A DNA stretch of 64,000 nt from contig NC_083587.1 of assembly GCF_027579695.1 (NCBI RefSeq), forward strand, positions 44,011,732 through 44,075,731. The letters run 5' to 3'. The translations under genes and the position numbers were made by a program. The stretch comes from Neoarius graeffei (Eukaryota > Chordata > Actinopteri > Siluriformes > Ariidae). The number at the start of each line of letters is the position of its first letter. Within the stretch, counting starts at the first letter, position 1. Shown here in pieces: positions 33,168-44,640 of the stretch. The notes below the pieces were generated by a model that saw only the letters and a list, made by a program, of their open reading frames with translations, did not search any database and was not told the DNA's origin.

Positions 33168-34535
33168 CAGTGTTTCTCAACCACTGGGCCGCATCTAGTA
33201 GGCCATGATTTTTTTTTCCAAATTGAAGCTCACTTGACCCGCGCTCACTCACAGAACACTTTGTGCACACACTTAGGACCCAGTCATTAGGGGAAACACC
33301 TGATACTGATTTAAGCGCAACCAACACGTGCAGATACAGGCACTGTTTTCACAGCGGCTTTGCGAAGTATTATCATTGTCACTGTCACATTTGTTTCTAA
33401 CCATGTTTATAATGCTGTTTAAATACTCTGCTTTATGATTCTGCTTTGCTTTCGTTTTTGTAAATATCACACCAGCGGCACGGTGGTGTAGTGGTTAGCG
33501 CTGTCGCCTCACAGCAAGAAGGTCTGGGTTCAAGCCCCGTAGCCGGCGAGGGCCTTTCTGTGAGGAGTTTGCATGTTCTCCCCGTGTCCGCGTGGGTTTC
33601 CTCCGGGTGCTCCGGTTTCCCCCACAGTCCAAAGACATGCAGGTTAGGTTAACTGGTGACTCTAAATTGACCGTAGGTGTGAATGTGAGTGTGAATGGTT
33701 GTCTGTGTCTGTGTGTCAGCCCTGTGATGACCTGGCGACTTGTCCAGGATGTACCCTGCCTTTCGCCCGTAGTCAGCTGGGATAGGCTCCAGCTTGCCTG
33801 CGACCCTGTAGGACAGGATAAAGCGGCTAGAAATAATGAGATGAGATCACACCAGCTAATAAACACTCTTCTTGCACTTAGATCCACCATCTATCTTGCA
33901 GTGTCCTGATCACCAAATCTTTAACCCAGCCACATATAAAAAAGTTGTTCGCCTCCATGATCTTCCAGGTTTTCATCTGTTAATCTGTTTGTCTGTGTAG
34001 AACGATGTCTGCAGCACCAGATAGTTTGAGATGTTGGGGAACTTAATGGATGGATAATTTTCCAAATAATAGGAAAAATCCTTCTTTGTTAGCGTGTAAG
34101 GATCTATCCCATTGAGTGGTTTCTATATCCACTTCTTTTGAGTGTACTTCTTGGTTTTAATAACATATTTGTTTTCTGTACACAAACATGGCAGTAAGCT
34201 CTTGTGTTAATGGACCAGACTCCACTTTTGGATCATTAATCCCTTTTGACTGAGAATGACCCACATGCATGGTTTTATACTGGCTTCTGGCACATCCATA
34301 CAGTTTTAAATATAATACCTACAATTTAAAAGTTTGTTTTTATTGTATTTATTTAATTCCTGGGCTCCCATCTGTAACAGGGAGTGATGTTGTACCCCTT
34401 TAATACACTTTACAATAGATTATTAGAGTCTAATAGAATAGATGAGCCAAAATAATTGGGAATTTTTTAATAAGCCCCGACTCATTACAAGTATGAATAG
34501 GTAGGCCTCAAAGCAGAAAAGGTTGAGAACCCCTG
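33168..34535. mobile_element. hAT element (Charlie-like ends) carrying a SINE
   Basis: Ends CAGTGTTTCTCAACC and GGTTGAGAACCCCTG form the inverted repeat, and the 8-bp duplication atctaaaa lies at 33160-33167 and 34536-34543. I see no intact transposase; the interior is AT-rich and may be decayed coding sequence. Confidence 0.9.
33477..33845 (+). repeat. SINE family A, full length, inside a hAT element
   Basis: Flanked by the 11-bp duplication atcacaccagc at 33466-33476 and 33846-33856. It is younger than the hAT element it split. Confidence 0.92.
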
Positions 34536-34564
34536 ATCTAAAAAGTCTTTACTAGTCTAGATAT

Positions 34565-34936
34565 CCATCCCATCCATCCATTATCTGTAGCCGCTTATCC
34601 TGTACAGGGTCGCAGGCAAGCTGGAGCTTATCCCAGCTGACTATGGGCGAGAGGGAGGGTACACCCTGGACAAATTACCAGATCATCACAGGGCTGACAC
34701 ATAGAGACAAACAACCATTCACACTCACATTCACACCTACGGTCAATTTAGAGCCACCAATTAACCTAACCTGCATATCTTTGGACTGTGGAGGAAACCA
34801 GAACACCCGGAGGAAACCCACACAGACACGGGGAGAACATGCAAACTCCACACAGAAAGGCCCCCGTTGGCCACTGGGCTCGAACCCAGGACTGTGCTGT
34901 GAGGTGACAGTGCTAACCACTACACCACTGTGCTGC
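34565..34936 (-). repeat. SINE family A, more diverged copy
   Basis: Flanked by ctagtctagatat (34552-34564 and 34937-34949). The tail is CCATC-type instead of the TCATC-type of other copies, so it may be a different subfamily. Confidence 0.88.
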
Positions 34937-34949
34937 CTAGTCTAGATAT

Positions 34950-35708
34950 ATTATGTAAAAAAAAAAAAGAAGGGCAGTAGGACCTTGAGAAGATTGGTGG
35001 CCATTGAAAGTGAGTATTTATTATACAACAGTTATTTCCAGTCCACTAATTTGCTTGGTCGAGCAGCGTTCCAAGAGTGCTGATATTTCATGATAGCAGC
35101 ACTGAGATGTTTCACTGTGTGTATCAGTCCACTAGTCGCATAAAACTCCACCTAGTTCTAACCTAGGTCTAACCAGTTACTCCAGTAGTGCTAGGGAAAT
35201 CATTAATGGATGTGGCAAATGATACTTTTCAGGACGATAACCTTTGACTTAGAATATAAAAGCTTGTCAGATGAAGATGAAAAGGAAGAAGGGACACCAG
35301 TTTTACCAGAAGCACCTTAAACAGCAATGTACAAATTAATACGAGTTAGCTAGCCAATGTGCTATAAAGTGAGTGTGGCTGTTTCGGGAAGAGTCTGCTT
35401 GCAGAGCAAAAATGAAAGAAACATTTGGCCATATTGTTTCCAAAATGTCATGTACTTGATATTAATTTTTTGGTTATAAAGCTGTTGTATAAAAGCTATA
35501 TCACACTTGAGGTCGTGCCGCTGTACCTAATATCAGCACAGCTGTGATTAGCGACAGATTAATTTTTTTCATATTTATATTAACACAGTATTGTGATGAT
35601 ATATTCCCAATTTTTGTGAAGAAGAAAGAGCAGCTGGAAATGTGACGCTACCAAGCTGGTTGACAAATCACAGGTGTTGTGGTCTGTGTCTCTGTAGAGT
35701 AGCGGCTA
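34950..35708. other. Non-coding DNA, nothing recognised
   Basis: No exon, RNA gene or repeat boundary could be supported. Confidence 0.45.
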
Positions 35709-36866
35709 CAATTATCGACAATCCATAATTAACACCTTTTCAGATTTACCAATAAAAAACAATTTTACAAAGGTGAGTTTCAGTTACAACAGTTATTAAT
35801 GGTTAATTAATCAACTGGAAGACCCCCCCACCCTTTGATCTTGTCGTCTGATGACACAGCTCGTTAACGAAGATGGAATTTTTTTAGCACATCGGCAATT
35901 TGAGGAAAACACAGACGTTATCATCGCAGGTAAGCATGGTGGAAAGATCATGGACATGTTTTTACTTATCAAATTCACAGATATTTCACGATCTCCTTGT
36001 TGAAACCTACTTTATTTCTTACTCTTTCATTTGACAGTCACCATTTTGTATCTAAACGCGCGTTTGAGAAGTCACGTGAGGTGTCGATAATAGTGATCAC
36101 TTTCACCGGTGTCCACCATTATTGACACCCTGTGGAATTAAGTGACATTTACAACTGTTATGTATTGATCTTTGTGTAACATTATTGAAGTAGATGAAGT
36201 ACTTAAAAAAAATAAAAGTGCTGTGATTTATAATTTTTTTTTCTGATTCATAACAGAATGGAATGTTTATAGAGTATTTGGAATCCGATTGCAATGAATA
36301 GAATTAGACCAGAATTAAATTCCTAGCATATAAAAAATGACATGCTTGAAATATTCAGATTTTTCTATTCCATTCAGAAAATATCTACCACATATTACAA
36401 TATCAGTAGACATTCTATATTTTCGTTCGAGGAATGACGCGACCTTTGACCTGGCTTTTCATGTGGTTACAATGCCAATTGCCTGTTGACATTTATTAGT
36501 AAACTACAAAACTAGAACTTAATACAAACAACAATGAATGATTGACAAAATGTGATCTATGAAAATACTTAGAAAGCAGGTAGAAAGTGGAACAAAAAGA
36601 TTTTCTGACACAGGTTAAACATTATCAGTTCATTTGTTTACAAACATTAGAATTACTTCCTCATTTACGTAAACACCGACATCAATATGTTTATATAAAA
36701 GATACTTTGGACTAAATGTAAGTCTGTGTAAAACAAAATTTAAATAAAAACTATGTTTTGTTAACTTAATACCACATACCAATTTTTTAAAATAAATAAT
36801 CATCTGGATGTCAGTAATTGTGGAACGGTGTCGATAACTGTGGACAAAGGTGTCGATAATTGTGGA
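35709..36866. mobile_element. Possible DNA element with ACAATTATCGACA ends
   Basis: 'ggctacaattatcgacaatc' at 35705-35724 is inverted as 'ggtgtcgataattgtgg' at 36850-36866, and related 'gtcgataa' words recur at 36083 and 36830. It is AT-rich without a transposase. Target duplications were not found, so this is tentative. Confidence 0.35.
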
Positions 36867-38082
36867 ACAACGTCACGAGATCTGATACGCTAAGTAATCG
36901 GGAATCAACTCATTTTTTCCAGTGGAAGTTTGAGTAATTATTCATGCACAATTTACGCATTGAAAATCTTTTCTACTTTTGCAATGGTCAAAAGATTGCT
37001 AAGGCATGAATGAGAGGATCACACCCTAGGAGCTCAGGTGACTGCAGTTTCAAAAAAAAAAATTCTCACCTTTCTCACCCTGTGCAAGGTAAGCACTTAA
37101 GTGCTTGTCAGTTGATCGGCCTTTTACTCAAGCATCTCCATTTCTGACGGTCAAGGAACAATGCGTTGCGTGTGCAGTAAGCTTTTTATGCCACCGGCTT
37201 GCAGGGCCTGTCATGGCAGCCCTCTTTGTTTATCCAGGCTTGGGGACCGGCATGTTGCATATGATGTAAATGCTTCATGGCCAAAAGTGTCAGAACTGCT
37301 AATTAGTACCTTCCTCATGTCATAAGCCCCCCAAAGGTTACAGGTCTTCCATGCACCAGACCCGGGCAGACACCAGGTGGGGACAAGCTGCCACACCTCG
37401 ACAAGGTTTCAAAAAATAATAATAATGATTTTATTTTTTGAATACATAATTTTTAATAGCACACATTGATTTCTTTGAACATATAAAATACTTGTGAACT
37501 CAGCTCTCTACTTAATTTTTTTTCTGTAAAACCAGGGAAAGTTGGAAACGTGCAGACCACAGCTTTATGACAGAATGTGTGCACCACAGTTGTTCCATCC
37601 TTGCGAGGCGTAAAAGCACGTCAAAGGGCATATGAGAATGGAAGTTAAAGTTCAAAAAGGCATGTTCTATGGCTCAAGCAATTCATTATTCATGAGCAAT
37701 TCATTATTCATTCACTAGAGGGGGTGCAACGACATCACTACTATAAATTCCTCAAGAAGTCACAATCTAAACCACTTCACAGATGGGGTACCTGTTAAAT
37801 GGTTGGTAACTTGATCAGTATTTGACAAAAAAAAAAAGACAGCTAATTCTAATGTGCAATTGGACAATGCAAAATGTGATCACCAGCCATAAGTAATTAC
37901 TTCATTGGTAGGTGAAAGAAAACTGGACAGATTCCTCGCCCTTTCCATTTTTCCCGAAATGCAGAAAGTTGCAGTGTCCGAAATTGTTCCATGAAATCTT
38001 ACTCTAATTTCAAATGAACAAAATACTATTACCTTGCATTGCATTTTTGTAAAAATACATAAATCTAAAAATAATCTCATTC
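36867..38082. other. Non-coding DNA with one probable old repeat
   Basis: 37080-37405 contains a GC-richer block with 'ccagacccgggcagacacc' and 'aagctgccacacctcgac', which reads like a fragment of a LINE 5' region on the - strand; I could not confirm it. The rest has no recognised content. Confidence 0.35.
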
Positions 38083-38449
38083 TCATCTCATTATCTCTAG
38101 CAGCTTTATCCTGTTCTACAGGGTCGCAGGCAAGCTGGAGCCTATCCCAGCTGACTATGGGCGAAAGGCAGGGTACACCCTGGACAAGTCACCAGATCAT
38201 CACAGGGCTGACACATAGACACAGACAACCATTCACACTCACACCTACGGTCAATTTAGAGTCACCAGTTAACCTAACCTGCATGTCTTTGGACTGTGGG
38301 GGAAACCGGAGCACCCGGAGGAAACCCACGCGGACACGGGGAGAACATGCAAACTCCACACAGAAAGGCCCTCGCCGGCCACGGGGCTCGAACCCGGACC
38401 TTCTCGCTGTGAGGCGACAGCACTAACCACTACACCACCGTGCCGCCCC
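38083..38449 (-). repeat. SINE family A, first of a tandem pair
   Basis: Full-length copy with its tRNA-like head at the right. A short related phrase (aaaataatctcat) precedes both this copy and the next, as if the second used the flank of the first. Confidence 0.9.
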
Positions 38450-38464
38450 TCTAGAAATAATAAT

Positions 38465-38836
38465 AATCTCATTATCTCTAGCCACTTTATGCTGTTCTAC
38501 AGGGGCGCAGGGAAGCTGGAACCTATCCCAGCTGACTACGGGCGAAAGGCGGGGTACACCCTGGACAAGTCGCCAGGTCATCACAGGGCTGACACATAGA
38601 CACAGACAACTATTCACACTCACATTCACACCTACGCTCAATTTAGAGTCACCAGTTAACCTAACCTGCATGTCTTTGGACTGTGGGGGAAACCGGAGCA
38701 CCCGGAGGAAACCCACGCGGACACGGGGAGAACATGCAAACTCCACACAGAAAGGCCCTCGCCGGCCACGGGGCTCGAACCCGGATCTTCTTGCTGTGAG
38801 GTGACAGCGCTAACCACTACACCACTGTGCCACCAA
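38465..38836 (-). repeat. SINE family A, second of a tandem pair
   Basis: Same orientation as 38083-38449 and about 15 bp away. The head ends in 'gtgccacc' before an AAT run. Confidence 0.9.
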
Positions 38837-39044
38837 TAATAATAATGATTATTATTATTAAAATACAGTAAGCATTGCTTAATTATAGTTATTGTACCTG
38901 CGGTTCATGAATGCAGGTTCATTTCTATTTATTACGATATCTGATCACCTCCCATAAAATACTTAACAGTGCATCTGCAACAAGTGTTCATACTGAGGCC
39001 TTGCATTAAAAATAAACAAATAAAATAATAAATAATCAAGCAAG

Positions 39045-40004
39045 GGCAGCACGGTGGTGTAGTGGTTAGCACTGTCACCTCACAGCAAGAAGGTCTTGGG
39101 TTCAAGCCCAGCAGCTGGCGAGGGCCTTTCTGTGTGGAGTTTGCATGTTCTCCCCGTGTCTACGTGGGTTTCCTCCGGGTGCTCCGGTTTCCCCCAAAAA
39201 CATGCAGGTTAGGTTAATTGGTGGCTCTAAATAGAAGGTAGATGTGAGTGTGAATGGTTGTTTGTCTTTGTGTCATCCCTGCGATAACCTGGCTGTTAGG
39301 GTTTTGCTGGGATTCGAACCTGGTTCGTTGGTGTGATAATCCAGCAAACCCCCACTAGGCCACCAGGGGGATGACTCAAATGCCGAGGCGTGAGGCGGAA
39401 GTAGAAAAAGTATCAAAAGGTTTATTTATACTATATACACTATATACAATCCAGGGCAAAACAAAAAACAACAACAAAAAAAAAAACAGAGTATAATCCA
39501 ACACTGGGAAGACAAAGGGAAAAATAAAATATCCAAAAGTTCAAAGTCCAAAAAGGAAAAGGCAAAAATGCAACAGCTCAGAAGATCCAAAAACACAGTC
39601 ACTACTAAATCCAAAAGAAAAGCAAAGTGCAAAACAAAGAACACAGTACAGAGGAAACTGGAGATAAACATAACAGCACAAAGACTCCGTGACAAGAGGA
39701 CTGAACTCAGGGGGTATAAATACACAAACTAAATTGAACACAGGTGAAAATAATCAGGACTAAACAGGCAATTAACCCAAACACAAAACACAGGAACAGT
39801 GGCGGCCTCTAGAGGCCAAAACAAACATGACACGAAAAGGAAATAACAGCGGCCTCTAGAGGCCAAAACAGTCCCAGTCCTAACACTGGCGACTTGTCCA
39901 GGGTGTACCCCGCCTCTCGCCCATAGTCAGCTGGGATAGGCTCCAGCTTGCCTGCGACCCTGTAGAACAGGATAAGCGGCTACAGATAATGAATGGATGG
40001 ATGG
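39045..40004 (+). repeat. SINE family A copy split by a solo LTR
   Basis: The two halves (39045-39293 and 39886-40004) make one SINE; the 13-bp duplication ataatcaagcaag lies at 39032-39044 and 40005-40017. The tail is GGATGGAT. The insertion is the LTR at 39294-39885. Confidence 0.9.
39294..39885 (-). mobile_element. Solo LTR, 592 bp, with tRNA-like end
   Basis: It begins TGTTAGG and ends CCTAACA, and duplicates ctggc (39289-39293 and 39886-39890), so it is a retroviral-type LTR left by recombination. On the - strand it has a TATA-like 'gtatttatac' and a polyadenylation-like AATAAA upstream of the 3' end. Its last 70 bp (- strand) contain TGGCCTAGTGG and GGTTCGAATCC at tRNA-like spacing, resembling A and B boxes. 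The family is not assigned. Confidence 0.88.
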
Positions 40005-40059
40005 ATAATCAAGCAAGCAAGCCTAGGGCTGGTGGGAAAAAGAAGTAATTTTGTCATCC

Positions 40060-40260
40060 ACAATCTATGGCTCCTGAGTGGTACAGCAAAACAATGTTCC
40101 CACTATCATCAAGAACTCGCAGGTTTGATCCCAGTGATGCTCTAACCATGTGTGACCAGGAGTCAAGGAAGCAAAAATGGCCATGCTCTCTGGGTGGCAG
40201 GAATGGCATACTCTCTCTCCCTTGTCAATCACAGAGAAACTACCCGATTGTGTGTGTCTG
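40060..40260 (+). repeat. Possible tRNA-like SINE head, uncharacterised
   Basis: TGGCTCCTGAGTGGTACAGC is A-box-like and AGGTTTGATCCCAG is B-box-like, about 45 bp apart. The body resembles neither SINE family A nor B. No duplication was found. Confidence 0.4.
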
Positions 40261-40296
40261 TGAGCTCATTATGTGGATCATCATTATTTCGTGTCA

Positions 40297-40716
40297 TCAC
40301 ACCACTGCTTGCCAATATCGAGCAAATTTGAGCGCTACATCGTTGGCCTCTGCCAGGTCCTTTACAGTGCATGTGTCATACAGCATGCCACAGCTCAGGA
40401 GACATTCCATAATCTGGGGGCCCAGTCCCCACTCGCAATCTGCTGCATCCTTGGTGTATCTCCACTTCGCCATATTAGATTTACATCTCCCCATGGGTGC
40501 CCACAGTCTGTTGAGACTGCGCCATGTTATCCATAGTTGGTTGGAACCAGGAGGGAGTTGCTCTGAGGGATCAGTAGATGTATGACTGTCCTCTGGAGAT
40601 TTCTCAAGTCTCTCTTCCCAGAGTTTAACCCTTTTGAATGATGCAGATGCACTGCAATCTAGGGATTGGGCAGAAGATATAAAGCTTCTGTGTGATTTCA
40701 AATGCTGGGGTGGCAA
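40297..40716 (-). pseudogene. LINE reverse-transcriptase C-terminal fragment
   Basis: The open - strand frame contains WRSLNRLWAPMGRCKSNMAKW, then CEWGLGPQIMECLLSC and ARYWQAVV at the stop. 'LNRLRxxxGRxxxxMxxWG...CxCG...Q(T)MxHLLxCP' is the usual C-terminal zinc-binding tail of several fish LINE clades. The first Cys of that tail is missing its partner residues, so it is decayed. The polymerase part is absent. Confidence 0.65.
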
Positions 40717-40930
40717 GGTGTGGTCACAGCAGGAGTGTTCACATTGCAGTCCCTGTCAGGTTCTCCTGGAATCTGTGAATCCTGCTACCACACCACATTA
40801 TATGGAATACAGTAGACGGTGCTTTCCTCCAAGTGTGTTAAACTGCACTCTCATGCAGCAGTGCAAAAAAGATGTATTTCATGTGTCTCACAAGGAAGCA
40901 AACACTTATCCAACCCTTAACAGTTGGTAG

Positions 40931-42019
40931 TTATGTCACAGGGGAGACAGAGACAGCTAGTGGTGGGTGAGAATTGCCCAGACTAAACTGGAGGAGTTGA
41001 TAGGGGAGTATTACAACAAGTATTAAAGTGCAGATCATAACTTCATTCAACTCCTGAACATCTACAAGTCCTCAGCTACTACACTTGACTTCATAATTGG
41101 TCTCAAACAGATCTGTTCAAAAAACTGTTAGTTGACTATAATAATCATATCACCTAATAATATTTTATTCAATTTATTTTAGTTTTGGGTTTGTTATATC
41201 CCAGAAAGACCAAAAATACTTGCTGGACATGCTATCAGAATCTCCTACTAATATGGCGTGTGGCTGCCAGTCAAAATAACATCCTTTATGCAGCATTTTA
41301 TTAGAATGAATGTATGAGTTTCCAGGAAGATTTTCTTTTGATAATGATGGGGATCTTGTTTGTAAAATGATGAAAGACATACTCATGAATTTCAAATGGT
41401 TTGCAATTAATTGGGATCCACTGTTTTTATCGTTTCAACCGCGCATCATACCCTCGTCCAACTGAAAATGTCGTTCACGCACTTTTCTCCCCCATGAGAA
41501 TTTTGAAAAGCTGGCAAGTATGCATTTCTTTGTCTGTCAGGAAAAAGAAAGATGAGGCTAATCTAGTGCTACTGCTAGGATTAGCTATGTTATAATTAAG
41601 CACTAAATAAATAAACTGAAATCTGAAACTAAAGATGCGCTGAATACCCGAAAGGCTACCAAAACATCATTATATATTCTTCACACGTATTTACAAGAAA
41701 CAAACATACCAATGAACATCGAAAAACTGGAAAAGAGACACATCAGAGTCGTAAAACTAACACCCTAGTAAGCGACTGTGACAATTTGTAAACAAACATG
41801 GCTGCCAGGTTTGCTTCGTAAAATACATAAGATTTTGAGAGAATTTTGGCTGCCAGGTAGCTCTGTTGTGTGTAGTTGTCGATGTTGATTTTAAAAGTAA
41901 CTAAGTAAATTATATAGGGAAATTAATACTTTGGTATGAGTGAAAAATACTGTGGCAAGCATGTGTGGAAGAAGAGTCTGGAGACAGAAATCTTAGTTTC
42001 TCAATAGTTAGCCTGTGCT
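40931..42019. other. Non-coding DNA, nothing recognised
   Basis: AT-rich DNA without supported exons. A phrase 'tggctgccaggt' recurs at 41801 and 41849, without larger structure. Confidence 0.45.
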
Positions 42020-42300
42020 ACTAGCTCTCGATAGCACTGATTTGACTGTGCTAGTGTTGGCCTTTGCTAACACTATTGCTGAACACTACACTGGCTGGAA
42101 GGTGACTTCACTGTCATGCTGATGAATGTTACATCAGCTGGAAGATGACTTCACTGCCGTGCTAGTAGGGCTAACTCGCAGGGAAGCTAGCATTGGCCTT
42201 TGCTAACACTACTGATGAATGCTACACCGACTGTAGGTGACTTCACTGCCGTGCTAACAGCACCAACTCATGGGTAAGCTAGCATTGGCCTTCAAGTATG
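42020..42300 (+). repeat. Diverged minisatellite, unit near 50-110 bp
   Basis: The phrases 'ttggcctttgctaacact', 'ggtgacttcactg' and 'ccgtgctaa/gta' recur two to four times in the same order with substitutions and small gaps. The array is old. Confidence 0.6.
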
Positions 42301-42341
42301 CTGATATGAAGAGAGTGTGTATGTATAATAATAATAATAAT

Positions 42342-42479
42342 AATATTGGCTGGCTTTTTTGTGGTATATCAGATATGTTCTATTCAGCTAGCATGATACT
42401 GAACTTGTCTTTGACTCGTTCAATATCATGCTAGCTGAATGGAATATATCTGATATACCACTCAAAGCCAGCCAATATT
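42342..42479. mobile_element. Short hairpin MITE
   Basis: 138 bp: AATATTGGCTGGCTTT at the left, its inverse at the right, the arms matching for about 60 bp around a loop near 42405-42417. It lies in an AAT run. It has no coding capacity. Confidence 0.85.
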
Positions 42480-42865
42480 ATTTAAATATTAGTTGTATAA
42501 GTGTGTACACTAGGGTGGCCAGACGTCCCGGTTTTACCGGGACAGTCCCGGTTTGGGGTTGTGTGTCCCGAGTCCCGACAAAAGTCTGTTGGGACACAGA
42601 TATGTCCCGGTTTTCGCCACTCGCGACGTTTGCGACTGAGCAGCGTGGGAATCATTAGCGGAGAAATGTCTGCATTTACTATTTTGATGAATTGACAGGA
42701 ATCGCAAACTTTCCTGGTTACTGCCCCCTGGCCCTGTGGCATGGGTGTTTATTTAGCCACATTATTCCAGACAACAGAACTGGTTGCCATGCAACAATAA
42801 AATAAACATTAACTGGTGCGAATGTTCTTTGTCTAGCAGCCAGCAGCAGTAATGCCGCAGCAATT

Positions 42866-42965
42866 ATGCCGAAAAGAAAATGTACCTTTTCCAAAGATTT
42901 ACAGGGCACCTACCCCTTCCTCCGAGAGGTGCAGAACAATGCGCACGAAGCCTACTGCACACACT
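42866..42965 (+). pseudogene. First coding exon of a hAT transposase
   Basis: The ORF begins MPKRKCTFSKDLQ and goes on to TYPFLREVQNNAHEAYCTHC, then meets a strong donor gtaagtg at 42966. The pattern 'KRKCxFxxxLxxxYPFxxxxxxxxxAxCxxC' is the N-terminal BED-type zinc-finger region of one hAT lineage. The exons that would hold the rest of the finger and the catalytic domain are missing, so it is a dead remnant, though the splice donor looks functional. Confidence 0.6.
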
Positions 42966-43071
42966 GTAAGTGCTTTGTTCTTGTACTGAGTTGGGTAACC
43001 TATGTTGCAAATGATGTGCGCGCCTGTGGGGGCTTTCCTCGGGCTGTCGCCCCCTCCTCCTTTATTGCTGA

Positions 43072-43790
43072 GAGAGGCCCTTCATATAATCTTTTTTTAT
43101 TCACCTTGTTATCCCGAGATAACGACATAATTAATTCAGGATCTCGAGAAAACAACACAACTAATTCGAGATCTCGAGAAAACAAAACCGTTATTCCGAG
43201 ATAACAACCTAATTAATTCAGGATCTCGAGGAAACAACACAACTAATTCGAGATCTCGAGAAAATAAAACCGTTATTTCGAGATCTCGAGAAAACAAAAC
43301 AAAATTATTCCGTGATCTCGAGAAAACAAAACCGTTATTTCATGATCTCAGCTGGATCACTGTATCTCCGTCGGTAGAGAGGAAGCTGGGCCAGTCTTCT
43401 GCGGAGGTGCCGTGGACTAATTTTGAAATTATCCCTTATTAAAAGACTTAATGCAATCTCTCCCTGTGTCAACCCCTGATCAAAATATTGCCTTATTAGG
43501 TGATCGATTATTCCAGACATTCTAATGACCAAAGTTGCGTCTATACAGGATGAGAAATAGCCCCAAAGTCAGCATATCACAAGTCTTGGCGTACCTGAAT
43601 TAACCATTTCTCAGCTGTTTACTCGAGATCATGAAATAATTGTTTTGTTTTCTCGAGATCTCGGAATAACGGTTTTGTTTTCTCGAGATCTCGAATTAGT
43701 TGTGTTGTTTTCTCGAGATCCTGAATTAATTATGTTGTTATCTCGGGATAACAAGGTGAATAAAAAAAAGGATTATATGAAGGGCCTCTC
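43072..43790. mobile_element. Inverted-repeat element with TCTCGAGA arrays
   Basis: GAGAGGCCCTTCATATAATC at the left is inverted at the right. Each arm carries an array of about 30-bp units built on 'gatctcgagaaaacaa' alternating with 'cgttattccgag' (43105-43350 and 43620-43750). A - strand ORF lies between the arms. The class is uncertain. Confidence 0.75.
43335..43520 (-). pseudogene. Helix-turn-helix N-terminus of an integrase-type transposase
   Basis: From the ATG at 43520 the 61 codons contain IRQYFDQGLTQGEIALSLL and SPRHLRRRLAQLPLYRRR. This looks like the helix-turn-helix that precedes the integrase-core domain in a group of animal DNA transposon proteins known from fish and corals. 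No catalytic core follows. The match is from memory of that pattern and needs a profile search. Confidence 0.45.
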
Positions 43791-44389
43791 GCGGCTTCCA
43801 TAGTATAGATTCTCAAATCAGTTGTCTCTTTTTTGTTTCTGTTTAACATACCATTCTGACAGTTTGGCCATATTGAACAGCTTGTTGCACCTTCCATTAA
43901 AGTGTTCACTTTTGTACACATCTTCTTGCTTTATTCATTCAGTTGTGGGGAATGGTTAGTAAGGTTGATTCTGACCTAGGCTATGTTGAGGTCACATATC
44001 TACTTTTTAAGTTCATGCTATAGTGCATACAATTTTAGAGATATAGCCTACATGTGCATATGCATTCTTCTTGGTGTTCTCACAAACAGGTGAAATAAAT
44101 CAGTTTAAATTTGGCCTATGGACATAGCCTGGCCTATTCTCAGCCATTACAAAATCTGTTGTCTGACCATAATTTAACTGATCTGTATACCACTATGCTA
44201 CTAGATAACAAAATGCCTGTTTGTTTTATTTCATATGAGATGTTGATAAATGTGAGCTTCAACAAAATGATAAGAGCACCTCTCTGAGTGTCACGTTTAC
44301 GTAAAAAAAAGGTGTGCGAGCACGAGCATGTTCGCGCGCAAAAGTGTCCCGGTTTCAGACTAGGGAAATCTGGTCACCCTAGTGTACAC

Positions 44390-44640
44390 TGATGGTGTAG
44401 TGGTTAGCACTGCTCCCTCACAGCAAGCAGGTTCTGGGTTCGTGCCTGTGTGGGTTTCCTCCGGGTGTTCCAGTTTCCTCCTACAGTTCAAAGACATGCG
44501 GATAAAGTCAACTGGCTACTCTAAATTGCCCATAGATTTGAATATGAGTGTGAATGACTGTCTGTCTCTCAGCCATCAGCTGGGATTGGCTCTAGCCCAT
44601 CCGTGGCCCGCAGTGAATAAGTAGTACAGAAAATGAAGGA
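44390..44640 (+). repeat. Diverged SINE family A-related copy
   Basis: 'tggtgtagtggttagcactg', 'gtgtgggtttcctccgggtg' and 'aaagacatgcgg' keep the order of SINE family A but with large deletions, and the tail is GAATGAATGAA. Confidence 0.7.

Larger units (their letters stand above)
42511..44381 (+). mobile_element. hAT element, non-autonomous, with nested element
   Basis: Ends TAGGGTGGCCAGACGTCCC and its looser inverse (TCTGGTCACCCTA). The 8-bp duplication gtgtacac lies at 42503-42510 and 44382-44389. The left subterminal zone repeats 'gtcccg' words. A first coding exon is kept at 42866; the transposase core is absent. A separate inverted-repeat element (43072-43790) lies inside. Confidence 0.92.

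Noticed and set aside
33477..33560. True tRNA gene at a SINE head
   Set aside because: A and B boxes are present, but the sequence is part of a repeated SINE with target duplications and does not make a complete cloverleaf with anticodon arm.
39426..39741. Phe/Leu/Cys-rich - strand open frames
   Set aside because: They lie entirely inside the solo LTR and reflect its T-rich strand.
40067..40585. 172-codon + strand frame
   Set aside because: It spans a tRNA-like repeat and the complement of a LINE C-terminal fragment; no protein signature.
43105..43350. CRISPR-like array from regularly spaced repeats
   Set aside because: Units are head-to-tail and inverted within a transposon arm, spacers are not unique, and the genome is eukaryotic.
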